Source: JAJYVH01 sp964548595 (GTDB lineage Archaea > Micrarchaeota > Micrarchaeia > Micrarchaeales > CABMGC01). Taken from it: a stretch of DNA of 13,326 nt. The notes under the pieces were generated by a model. It did no database searches and was not told where the DNA came from. It saw only the letters and a program-made list of their open reading frames with translations. Every line of letters begins with the position of its first letter. Position 1 is the stretch's first letter. The position numbers were made by a program, and so were the translations under genes. Of this stretch, positions 6,617 through 12,792 are shown one piece after another. The DNA lies in the NCBI GenBank assembly GCA_964548595.1, contig CAZJQO010000017.1, forward strand, positions 1 to 13,326. The letters run 5' to 3'.

Positions 6617-7009
6617 TCAGAGTTCTTTGGTAGCCGCATCCAATGGCTTCTTCTCGTACGCGAATGCCGCCTTCTTCGCTGCGCGCAGCGCAAGCGTGGC
6701 GCAGTGCATGCGCACCGGCCCGGGGTCTATGCCTATTATACCAAGCAGTTCCTTGTAGCCCGTGCGCTCCAGCTGCTCCAGCGTCTTACCCTTGAGCTCC
6801 TGAAGCAGCATGTTGGCAGACCCAATCGATATCACGCAGCCGCTGCCCTCGAAGCTCGCGTCTGTTATCTTGCCCCCCTCCAGCTTGATGTATACCTTGA
6901 TGGAGTCTCCGCAGGAGATGTTCTCCTCGTCCATGCTCGCGCTTGCATCCTGCATCGCATGCTTGTTGCCCGGATGCTCGTAGTTGCGTATCAGCTCCTC
7001 GGCATACAT
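6617..7009 (-). CDS. iscU: Iron-sulfur cluster scaffold, IscU/NifU N-domain
   Basis: A 130-residue scaffold on which Fe-S clusters are assembled before transfer to apoproteins. All key residues are present: Cys33 and Asp35 in SCGD, Cys58 in GSGCVIS, and His102-Cys103 in MHCATLAL. The His-Cys pair and the lack of an insert before the last Cys make it IscU-like rather than SufU-like. The C-terminal LPPVK-type chaperone motif of bacterial IscU is not seen; the corresponding region reads GIDPGPVRMHC. ATG 7009 is preferred to a TTG at 7015 because homologues begin MY. It starts 16 bases after the uppP stop, so the two are probably cotranscribed. No cysteine desulfurase gene is in the window. Confidence 0.93.
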   Translation of the reverse strand: MYAEELIRNYEHPGNKHAMQDASASMDEENISCGDSIKVYIKLEGGKITDASFEGSGCVISIGSANMLLQELKGKTLEQLERTGYKELLGIIGIDPGPVRMHCATLALRAAKKAAFAYEKKPLDAATKEL

Positions 7010-7025
7010 GTCCAAGCCTATCGAA

Positions 7026-7892
7026 TCAACCCGCTATGCCGGTGATCAGTGTTATCGCCCCGCTGAGAATCGCTATTATGCCCAGAGCAGCAGTCAGATA
7101 CACTATCTTCGACTTGCCTGCTACCTTAATCAGGAAGTCTATCAGGAACAGGCTCACTATTATAGATACAACTATGGCGACCGCCAGGCCCGCCACACCT
7201 ATACTTGCCATCGATGCTGATACGTTCACTCCAGTGGCCACCAGCGTGAGCCCGAAAGCAGCTATGGAAGCGAAAATTCCCGTCAGGAAGGAGAGCCTGA
7301 AGGCCTCGTCGGCTTCTACGTCCATGAGCAGCATCGTGCTTGTCGTTATTCCTGACCTGCTCACTCCTGGCAGCGCAGCTATGCCCTGCACTATGCCTAT
7401 CAGCGCATAGTCCCTTATCCTGAGATCCGATAGCTGCTTCTTGTTGGCCCTGACGGCCTGCTTCCTCGAGTACTTTATCAGCAACGCGTCTCCGATCAGC
7501 ACAACCCCTATCACCAGCATGGGTATGCCTATTGAGAAGCCGGTCAGTGAGTCTGCAATCAGGTAGAGCGGAGCGCCCACTATGCCTGTCATTACAATGG
7601 ACACCACAAGGAACACGAGCAGCCGCCTTGCCAAAACGTCGTGGGATCCGAGGAATACGCGCGCAACAGCAACCAGCTCGCGCCTGAAGTATATTATGGC
7701 GGCTATCACAGTGCCTACCTCCATGAACAGGCCGAAGGTGTAGGCCTGCTGGTAGTTAAGCCCGAGAACGTAGTTAGACGCTATGAGCACCTGCGTCTTG
7801 CTGCTTATGGGCAGCCACTCCGATACGCCCTGCACTATTCCTATTATAGCCCCTACAATGAGCTGATAGAGAGATACCACTAGAATCAACAT
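7026..7892 (-). CDS. uppP: Polyprenyl-diphosphate phosphatase (UppP/BacA family)
   Basis: A 288-residue membrane protein with about eight to ten hydrophobic segments. It has the two family signatures: GIVQGVSEWLPISSKTQ (residues 18-34) and LPGVSRSGITTSTML (174-188). In bacteria UppP converts undecaprenyl diphosphate to the monophosphate carrier. An archaeon without peptidoglycan would more likely recycle the lipid carrier for glycans or protein N-glycosylation. Bacterial enzymes have SSTGH in the first motif. Here it is SSKTQ, so the His is Gln34. I believe this is typical of an archaeal subgroup. ATG 7892 is chosen; a GTG at 7925 would place codons inside the palindrome of the upstream element. 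It is followed by iscU. Confidence 0.92.
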   Translation of the reverse strand: MLILVVSLYQLIVGAIIGIVQGVSEWLPISSKTQVLIASNYVLGLNYQQAYTFGLFMEVGTVIAAIIYFRRELVAVARVFLGSHDVLARRLLVFLVVSIVMTGIVGAPLYLIADSLTGFSIGIPMLVIGVVLIGDALLIKYSRKQAVRANKKQLSDLRIRDYALIGIVQGIAALPGVSRSGITTSTMLLMDVEADEAFRLSFLTGIFASIAAFGLTLVATGVNVSASMASIGVAGLAVAIVVSIIVSLFLIDFLIKVAGKSKIVYLTAALGIIAILSGAITLITGIAG

Positions 7893-7920
7893 TGTTCTGT
7901 TCGCTAAGTTGTGACATCCT

Positions 7921-7940
7921 CCCACGAATGAATTCGTGGG
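7921..7940. repeat. Terminal palindrome, copy 1 (perfect 8-bp hairpin)
   Basis: CCCACGAA pairs with TTCGTGGG around a TGAA loop. It sits 28 bases before the preferred uppP start codon and would be in the uppP leader if transcription begins inside the element. A possible minus-strand TATA box, GTAAATACT, is at 7979-7987. Confidence 0.8.
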
Positions 7941-7944
7941 CTTC

Positions 7945-7958
7945 CCGAAACAAGCGGT
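7945..7958. repeat. 14-base direct repeat, copy 1
   Basis: CCGAAACAAGCGGT occurs here and again, identical, at 8109-8122, 164 bases away within the same non-coding element. This copy abuts the terminal palindrome. Confidence 0.85.
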
Positions 7959-7986
7959 GATCGATATGGAGTGGAAAAGTATTTAC

Positions 7987-8035
7987 GCATTGCTGTGCAA
8001 ATTTGACGTGTATACGTCGGGACACAGCAGAGTGC
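7987..8035. repeat. Long nested hairpin inside the element
   Basis: TGCTGTG (7991-7997) pairs with CACAGCA (8023-8029), extended outward by GCAT with GTGC across a two-base bulge. Within its loop GACGT/ACGTC (8005-8018) forms a further 5-bp stem. The nested design suggests a folded RNA rather than a coding sequence. Confidence 0.6.
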
Positions 8036-8067
8036 GAGAGGACAAAGTTCGTAGAGAGTGTGTGAGA

Positions 8068-8157
8068 CCAGAAATCCAATCTGGCAACCCTGTTGAAGCA
8101 GGCACATGCCGAAACAAGCGGTTTGATGCCAATACGCCTCCGATGGAAAAGGAGGCG
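8068..8157. repeat. Three hairpins and copy 2 of the 14-base repeat
   Basis: CCAGA/TCTGG (8068-8084), CCTG/CAGG (8089-8102) and CGCCTCC/GGAGGCG (8135-8157, perfect 7 bp with a 9-base loop) follow one another. The second copy of CCGAAACAAGCGGT lies at 8109-8122 between the last two. Confidence 0.6.
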
Positions 8158-8181
8158 GTCTCTTCGTCGGCTCGCTTTCAT

Positions 8182-8209
8182 TCCACGGTTGAAATTGTGG
8201 GTTTTCCCG
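8182..8209. repeat. Terminal palindrome, copy 2
   Basis: CCACGG TTGAAA TTGTGG forms a stem with two G-T pairs when read on the plus strand; on the minus strand these become A-C mismatches. Together with the following GTTTTCCCG it aligns with copy 1 over its whole length, in the same orientation. Confidence 0.6.
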
Positions 8210-8219
8210 CTCGCCATCT

Positions 8220-8227
8220 TATAAAAA
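8220..8227 (+). promoter_or_regulatory. TATA box before the small membrane ORF
   Basis: TATAAAAA predicts transcription from about 8249, just before an ATG at 8256. It begins only eleven bases after the second palindrome of the element. Confidence 0.55.
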
Positions 8228-8255
8228 CATCTGCAATCGAAGCATATGGGCCGTG

Positions 8256-8378
8256 ATGCATCATGGACGTGGTGACGCTTGGCAGGGCAGCGATGGGCTT
8301 CCGCTCCTTGTGCACATAGTGCTTGCCGCCATAGGCATGGCACTGCCGGTGAGCTTCAGCATGCTGAAGAGGAAATAG
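8256..8378 (+). CDS. Small single-span membrane protein, 40 residues
   Basis: A short ORF reads MHHGRGDAWQGSDGLPLLVH followed by IVLAAIGMALPVSFSMLKRK. Residues about 17-35 are hydrophobic and the end LKRK is basic, as in a single membrane helix with a cytoplasmic basic tail. A good TATA box lies 25-30 bases upstream, giving a very short leader. The stop is three bases from the convergent map stop. I do not recognise a family, and 40 codons could be chance. The promoter fit and sensible membrane topology are the arguments for it. It might belong with the adjacent element or be an independent small protein gene. Confidence 0.5.
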   Translation: MHHGRGDAWQGSDGLPLLVHIVLAAIGMALPVSFSMLKRK

Positions 8379-8381
8379 GCG

Positions 8382-9278
8382 CTACTTGGTAACAACGGTG
8401 CACGAGTCCTTCTCCACTATCGCTTCCTTCTCGGCCTGCGCCACCATGCCTCTGCCGCGCTCCGTCAGGGTAGGGAAAGATTCGAGCACTCCCAGGCCTG
8501 ACAGCTCGTTCAGGCCCCTCCTTATGCTGAACTCAGAAGCGAACTCTTTTGCAAGCCACCTTATGGCGAACGGGTATGTCCTGTGCTCCTTCTCCACCAT
8601 CTCGGCGAGCTTCCTGGCCTCGGGGCTCCTCGCAGCAACAGGGCCATTAAGCTGGAATATCTGCACTATGTCGCTGTCTATCACGAAGCCCTCGCCCGTT
8701 GTCAGGAACGGCTCCAGCGCTATCACCTGGCCCTCCTCAAGCGGCGTTGTGTCTCCATTGTCATAGTTGGGTATGAAAATAGAAGCGTGGAGCTCCCCGT
8801 GTTCTATCCCGTGGCCGCCGAGGTTCCTTATAGGCTTGAAGCCCCTGCTCTCCGCCACCTTTGCCATCTCCCTGCCTATGTCGTTCAGCTTCGCGCCTGC
8901 CTTCACGCTCGCAAGACCTGCCTCCAGCGCCTCGCCGGCGGCCTCCACCATCTTTGCATGCTCGCCTGACAGGTCTATCGTCATTGCGCAATCTCCAAGT
9001 ACGTCCTCGTGCCTTGCGCCAACATCCACTTTTAGTATGTCGCGCTCTCCGAATACGCTCGAATCCGATATTGTGGCCGTATAGTGGGCCGCACGCTCGT
9101 TTGCAGATATGTTAACTGGAAAAGCCAGCTGCATCCCCCTGGACCTTATGAAGTTCTCTATCCTCTCGCATGCATCGAGCACGCTTGCTCCGGGCTTCAC
9201 CAGTTCCTTCGCATACTGCAGCGCTTCCCATGAGATATTTCCTACTTCCTTCAGCTTCTCGTAATCATAGTCCTGCAT
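8382..9278 (-). CDS. map: Methionine aminopeptidase, type 2 (archaeal)
   Basis: Removes the initiator methionine from nascent proteins and needs two divalent metal ions. At 298 residues it matches archaeal type 2 enzymes. Metal ligands are visible: Asp85 in KVDVGA, Asp96 in GDCAMTID, His156 in LGGHGIEHGELH, Glu189 in ALEPF and Glu283 in AQAEKEAIVEKDS. His65 in AAHYTATI and His164 are the usual active-site histidines. The type 2 helical insert lies at about 220-275. ATG 9278 is one base after the polB stop (TGAGATG) and has a GAGG just upstream, so translation is likely coupled to polB. It is the last gene of the orf136-polB-map operon. Confidence 0.96.
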   Translation of the reverse strand: MQDYDYEKLKEVGNISWEALQYAKELVKPGASVLDACERIENFIRSRGMQLAFPVNISANERAAHYTATISDSSVFGERDILKVDVGARHEDVLGDCAMTIDLSGEHAKMVEAAGEALEAGLASVKAGAKLNDIGREMAKVAESRGFKPIRNLGGHGIEHGELHASIFIPNYDNGDTTPLEEGQVIALEPFLTTGEGFVIDSDIVQIFQLNGPVAARSPEARKLAEMVEKEHRTYPFAIRWLAKEFASEFSIRRGLNELSGLGVLESFPTLTERGRGMVAQAEKEAIVEKDSCTVVTK

Positions 9279-9279
9279 C

Positions 9280-11754
9280 TCAAAGCCTCTTCTGCGCACC
9301 TGTCCCTGTCAGTTCGTCCTCGCTCACTCCCAGTTCCTTGAGTATCTTCAGCGTGGCTGGTATTACCTGGTGCTCTATATAATAGTCAGGGTCGTAGTCC
9401 TGCGCAGACTCCTCCACCTCCGCCTTCTCGCTTATGCTGTTCCCGTGCCTCGTTATGACATAGCCTATCGCAGCCTCGTCAAGATCCTCGCTCTTCTTCA
9501 CTCCGGCGCGTATCGCCTTCTGCGCGGCAGCCAGCTCCGGAGACTTGATGTCGTAGTTGCCCAGCCCCTTCCTGAGCTGCGTGTGTATCACAAACTCCTG
9601 CATGCCCATGCTGCCCGAGCGTATGCCGGCCACTACGTCCTTCACTATGCCTATCGCCTTCTCCTTGCTTCCCTCCTTCAGTATCGCCTCCAGCACCGCC
9701 TGCTGCGTCTCCCTCGCTACCTTCGACCAGTCCCTGCGGACCAGCTCGAAGCCCCTTCGCTTTATCCTTCCGGATCTCGACAGCAGCGCATACTTCTTCT
9801 TCGCCCCGCCCCCGGTGCCGTTCTTGCCTACAAAAATGCCGCGCACGTAAAAGTCCTCGAGCTCGAGCTCCATGTTCGGGGGCAGAGACGCGTTGATACC
9901 CTTCAGGAACGCATAGGCCTCTTCGTCGGGCTTGTTGCCCATGAGCAGGAACTGCGAATCGGTGTCGGCGTATATGACCCTGAAGCCCGTCTTCTCCGCT
10001 TCACTTATTACCTTTGTGACGAGGAGCCTGCCGTATGCGGTTATGCTGGCGGCGCAGTCGCGCGAGTACCACCTGGAGCGCGCGTAGCCAAGGTACCCGT
10101 AGAAGGAATTGGCGAGTATCTTGAGCGCTGTGCTCCTGGCGGCGAGCGACTTGTCGTCCGGCTCCTTCTTGAACGCCTTCTTCACGCTGGACCGCTCGTC
10201 TATCAGCATCTTCAGCAGCAGCGGCATTATGCCTGTGTAATCTTTCCTGAACCTTACGCCAAGGGGCGACTCGTAATAGTCGGTGCAGTCGGTGCGGCCG
10301 GTGCGGTCGGTGCAGATGGTAGCGGGATCGATGTTGTACGCTATTATTATGGAAGGATACAGGCCGCGGAAGTCGAAGACTGCTATGTTGTCGTATATGC
10401 CTGCTTCCGGAGTCTTCACGTATGCGCCCTCGTACGGGTTTGCGAGCCTCGCGGCTATCTCTGCCGGAGCGGGCTTGTTCGGTATCGCTTCTTTGTGCTC
10501 GTGCGCAAGGCACATCAGCATGTGCTCGGCCAGCTGGCTCGTTGTCGATATGCTTGCTTCCCCGAGTGTGGTGCGCCCCACGCGGGCCATCTCAATTTCT
10601 ATGGGTATGAAGAAACCATAGAGCTCGTCAACCGCCAGCGAATCGGCGAGCGAGTATTCGGCGAGCTCCTCAACCTGCTTGCCGCCTGCATCCCACTGCT
10701 CCCAGATGTTCGCCCTGTCTACCATCTTCTTCTTCTTCCCGGTGACGGCAGCGTACACTTCCACGAGCTTGAAATTGTTCACCTTGAGCACGTACTCCGA
10801 AGCACCGACTGTCGAGACGAACTTCGCGACGTTGTACAGGTCGAGGTTTATCCTGCCAGGTATGCGCACCGCCTCTATGAGCCCGTGGTGCTCCGTCTTC
10901 GCGTTCAGATCCTCGTACCTGCCGAGCTTCAGGTCTACGCCCAGCAGCCTGGCGCGCTCGATCAGGTAGGGAATGTCGAACGCCGACGAGTTGTAACCAG
11001 TAATCACGTCAGGATCTATGCGCTGCACAGCGTCGCTGAATGCCTGCAGCATCTCCTTCTCGCTGCCAAACGACGACACAAAATCCTTTGCCACTTTCTT
11101 CGCGGCCAGCACGCGCTTCTCGCTGCCGTCGGTATAGCTTATCATTATCACCGGGTCGCGCTTGAAGTTCGGGACGCCGTGAGGATTATAGGTTTCTATG
11201 TCGAAGCTCATGTGGCTTAGCTGTATGCCCGCCTGCTCCTTGCTCGCGCATATGCTGTCTATTACCATGTCCCCGTCCTGCTCGTGCGCCTCCACGCTTG
11301 CGGTAACCATCGGCGATAGTCCCTTGTCTATCAGGTACCTCTTCCAGAACACTATGTCTTTCTCGTAGCACGTTCCCAGCTCTTCCATCATGTCGCTGAC
11401 TCCGGGCACGTGCCTGGGGTTCTTCAGCACTATTTTCAGAGCCCTGGACTTCCTGCCGGAAACTAGCAGTTCCTCTTCCAGCACACCCTGCACCTCGGCC
11501 TGCTCGCCCTCGCGTGTAACCAGTTTCATGCTTTTGAGTTGCGCTGCGTTGACTGCGCTGTTCCGTGGCACCAGGTAGAAGTAGGGATAGAAGTGGGGAT
11601 CCAGCAGATTGTACGTCTTCTCCCTGGTCTTCAAGCTCAGCCTTATTATGCCGCGGTCGTTGCGCGTCACATAGCTTACGTCTAGCAGTATGCCCTTGAG
11701 CTCCAAACCCCCCATTGCACCGCCTGCGGGTGCGCCGCTGCTCCGCTGCGCCAT
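9280..11754 (-). CDS. polB: DNA polymerase, family B
   Basis: An 824-residue replicative-type polymerase with proofreading. The exonuclease motifs are complete: Exo I FDIET (Asp185, Glu187), Exo II GYNSSAFD (253-260) and Exo III YSLAD (367-371). Polymerase motifs are complete too: A DFRGLYPSI (461-469), B KILANSFYG (545-553) and C YADTDS (595-600). After the palm comes KKKYALLSRSG and the thumb. There is no intein. Residues 481-492 (CTDRTGRTDCTD), just after motif A, are encoded by four 9-base tandem repeats. ATG 11754 has AGGA close upstream; a second ATG 39 bases in is possible. The gene follows orf136 by 13 bases and overlaps no neighbour. Confidence 0.97.
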   Translation of the reverse strand: MAQRSSGAPAGGAMGGLELKGILLDVSYVTRNDRGIIRLSLKTREKTYNLLDPHFYPYFYLVPRNSAVNAAQLKSMKLVTREGEQAEVQGVLEEELLVSGRKSRALKIVLKNPRHVPGVSDMMEELGTCYEKDIVFWKRYLIDKGLSPMVTASVEAHEQDGDMVIDSICASKEQAGIQLSHMSFDIETYNPHGVPNFKRDPVIMISYTDGSEKRVLAAKKVAKDFVSSFGSEKEMLQAFSDAVQRIDPDVITGYNSSAFDIPYLIERARLLGVDLKLGRYEDLNAKTEHHGLIEAVRIPGRINLDLYNVAKFVSTVGASEYVLKVNNFKLVEVYAAVTGKKKKMVDRANIWEQWDAGGKQVEELAEYSLADSLAVDELYGFFIPIEIEMARVGRTTLGEASISTTSQLAEHMLMCLAHEHKEAIPNKPAPAEIAARLANPYEGAYVKTPEAGIYDNIAVFDFRGLYPSIIIAYNIDPATICTDRTGRTDCTDYYESPLGVRFRKDYTGIMPLLLKMLIDERSSVKKAFKKEPDDKSLAARSTALKILANSFYGYLGYARSRWYSRDCAASITAYGRLLVTKVISEAEKTGFRVIYADTDSQFLLMGNKPDEEAYAFLKGINASLPPNMELELEDFYVRGIFVGKNGTGGGAKKKYALLSRSGRIKRRGFELVRRDWSKVARETQQAVLEAILKEGSKEKAIGIVKDVVAGIRSGSMGMQEFVIHTQLRKGLGNYDIKSPELAAAQKAIRAGVKKSEDLDEAAIGYVITRHGNSISEKAEVEESAQDYDPDYYIEHQVIPATLKILKELGVSEDELTGTGAQKRL
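10279..10314. repeat. Four 9-base tandem repeats inside polB
   Basis: On the plus strand the units are GTCGGTGCA, GTCGGTGCG, GCCGGTGCG and GTCGGTGCA. Read in the gene they encode the triplets CTD, RTG, RTD, CTD, an in-frame expansion just after polymerase motif A. Confidence 0.9.
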
Positions 11755-11767
11755 ATCCTGCTACAGT

Positions 11768-12178
11768 TCACTTCTGCTGCGTCTCCTCCAGCTTTGCCTT
11801 TGTCAATGGCAGCGGGGCTATGAGGCCTATGGAGCCTGCAAGATACGTGCCCCTGGCCGCGCACTCGAAATTGAGCAGGTTGATAAGGTCCTCCGCGAAT
11901 TTTACGGGCAGCGTTTTCTTCTTGCCCCATGCGTCGTTTATCTGTGTTATCGTGTCCGCTGTTTCCTTAGCCGACACTATGCCCTTTATCTTGAGCTCGC
12001 CAACGGACTTGTCTCCTTTTGCGCCTCCCTCGTAAGAGGCAGAGAAAGTGTATGCTATCTCTACATTCTCTCCCTTTACCTTCACGTCATCGAAGTTTAT
12101 GTTGAACTTCATGCCCGTTATTGGATCTGGTGCTGGCCTGTCTGCTTCAACGTGGTTTATTCCTATGCCTGTTATCAT
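11768..12178 (-). CDS. Unrecognised 136-residue protein at the head of the polB-map operon
   Basis: I do not recognise this protein firmly. The N-terminal 75 residues look like alternating beta strands (MKFNINFDDVKVKGENVEIAYTF, then SVGELKIKGIVSAKE). The remainder is mostly helical and ends with a hydrophobic loop (SIGLIAPLPLTK) and a charged tail. The order, sheet then helix with ECAARG and a Pro-rich loop, is reminiscent of SecB-like chaperones, but this is only a fold impression. There is no signal peptide. ATG 12178 is supported by a TATA box about 37 bases upstream. The stop is 13 bases before polB, so it is likely the first gene of that operon. Confidence 0.8.
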   Translation of the reverse strand: MITGIGINHVEADRPAPDPITGMKFNINFDDVKVKGENVEIAYTFSASYEGGAKGDKSVGELKIKGIVSAKETADTITQINDAWGKKKTLPVKFAEDLINLLNFECAARGTYLAGSIGLIAPLPLTKAKLEETQQK

Positions 12179-12210
12179 GCAATCAACTTGCGAATATTAT
12201 CTTGCGTTGG

Positions 12211-12219
12211 TATTATATA
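12211..12219 (-). promoter_or_regulatory. TATA box of the orf136-polB-map operon
   Basis: On the minus strand TATATAATA is centred 37 bases before ATG 12178. The expected start near 12190 leaves a leader of about twelve bases. Confidence 0.65.
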
Positions 12220-12269
12220 CATTACCAATAGGGGGAACGCACGGCTGCCGACTAAGTTTTGTTGCATTC

Positions 12270-12281
12270 AAAAAATTTTTT
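12270..12281. other. A6T6 tract between divergent promoters
   Basis: AAAAAATTTTTT is a perfect palindromic A-tract between the two divergent TATA boxes. Such tracts are intrinsically curved and could influence promoter opening or chromatin protein binding. No regulator site can be assigned. Confidence 0.5.
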
Positions 12282-12292
12282 AGAAAACAGAG

Positions 12293-12300
12293 TATATTAA
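12293..12300 (+). promoter_or_regulatory. TATA box of the 138-residue unknown gene
   Basis: TATATTAA is centred 33 bases before ATG 12330, predicting a leader of about eight bases. It supports this ATG over the longer open frame that continues upstream to 12048 across the divergent gene. Confidence 0.6.
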
Positions 12301-12329
12301 TAGCTGCACTGCTAAATAGGTCTGAAAAC

Positions 12330-12746
12330 ATGCCAAATAGAACTGTATTGAACAAATACGGGCTATTTGTTTCCCAAATACACAAGGTGCTCAAGAAAAA
12401 GGAGCTCGACGGCTCCGATGCGCACATTGTGGAGATGGCGAAGCTCGTCGCCATCCTTTCCTCACGCTCGTGGCGCACGTTCAAGTATCTGCACAACGGC
12501 GAAGATTTCAACAAGGACGCGATAAAAGCCGAGGTCGATACGGCGTGCAAGGAAGGCTGGAAGGACATAAACGAGAACGACATAAAGGAGGTTTTGACTC
12601 TGCCTGTTGGCGAGCACTCGTTCTCGATGCTGCTGACGTGCTTACCGGAGAGGCCAGAGCGGGATACGCTGAAGGAGCTCTTCTCCGAGCTTGAGAGCGA
12701 GTTCATTGACGGGATAGAGCCGCTGGAGAACAGAGAACTGCAATAA
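12330..12746 (+). CDS. Unrecognised 138-residue soluble protein
   Basis: I do not recognise this gene. The product (MPNRTVLNKYGLFVSQIHKV at its start) is mostly helical in appearance, charged and acidic towards the end (ELFSELESEFIDGIEPLENR). It has no membrane segment, signal peptide or metal-binding motif. A helix-rich N-terminal half with SSRSWRTFKYLHNG could be DNA- or RNA-contacting, but there is no clear motif. It has its own TATA box and diverges from orf136-polB-map across about 75 bases. tRNA-Arg follows 46 bases downstream with its own putative promoter. The reading frame stays open upstream, but that part is antisense to orf136 and is not taken as coding. Confidence 0.8.
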   Translation: MPNRTVLNKYGLFVSQIHKVLKKKELDGSDAHIVEMAKLVAILSSRSWRTFKYLHNGEDFNKDAIKAEVDTACKEGWKDINENDIKEVLTLPVGEHSFSMLLTCLPERPERDTLKELFSELESEFIDGIEPLENRELQ

Positions 12747-12762
12747 GCGGCATGCGCTCATC

Positions 12763-12771
12763 CTAATATTC
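12763..12771 (+). promoter_or_regulatory. TATA-like box of tRNA-Arg
   Basis: CTAATATTC is centred about 25 bases before the tRNA-Arg 5' end, the expected spacing for transcription starting at the mature end. Confidence 0.45.
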
Positions 12772-12792
12772 CTTGCACATGCAGTAATACCA

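Larger units (their letters stand above)
7911..8209 (-). mobile_element. Candidate non-autonomous IS200/IS605-type element (MITE-like) or relic
   Basis: About 300 bases between uppP and a small ORF contain no recognisable gene. Each end has a palindrome in the same orientation. At 7921-7940 there is a perfect 8-bp stem CCCACGAA/TTCGTGGG; at 8183-8200 there is a related weaker one. The two 27-28-base blocks (7921-7947 and 8182-8209) match at about 20 positions and both run into TTCCCG. Read on the minus strand, the 7911 end is CGTGGGAGGATGTCAC. This resembles the right ends of IS200/IS605 elements, where the TnpB omega RNA ends. No TnpA or TnpB fragment was recognised. Internal hairpins suggest a structured RNA. 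The strand is assigned from the right-end resemblance and is uncertain. Confidence 0.55.

Noticed and set aside
7945..8122. CRISPR-like array from the repeated CCGAAACAAGCGGT
   Set aside because: There are only two copies, 164 bases apart, of 14 bases, with no regular spacers and no cas genes.
7911..8209. RNase P RNA or SRP RNA as explanation for the structured region
   Set aside because: I see none of the conserved core sequences of either RNA.
7936..8256. 106-codon plus-strand frame as a TnpB C-terminal remnant
   Set aside because: No Cys-x2-Cys ribbon or DRDxNAA-like motif is visible, and it begins in the palindrome; similarity could not be supported.
7774..8343. 189-codon minus-strand frame across the IS605-like element
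   Set aside because: It lacks any TnpB zinc finger or RuvC motif and overlaps uppP in another frame; the region is better explained as structured non-coding DNA.
9370..11220. Open frame of 616 codons on the plus strand, antisense to polB
   Set aside because: It mirrors polB codon structure, is rich in Leu, Arg, His and Tyr, has no domain pattern, and polB has all family motifs on the other strand.
12048..12329. N-terminal extension of the 138-residue unknown gene
   Set aside because: The extension is antisense to orf136 and crosses both promoters; the TATA box at 12293 places the start at 12330.
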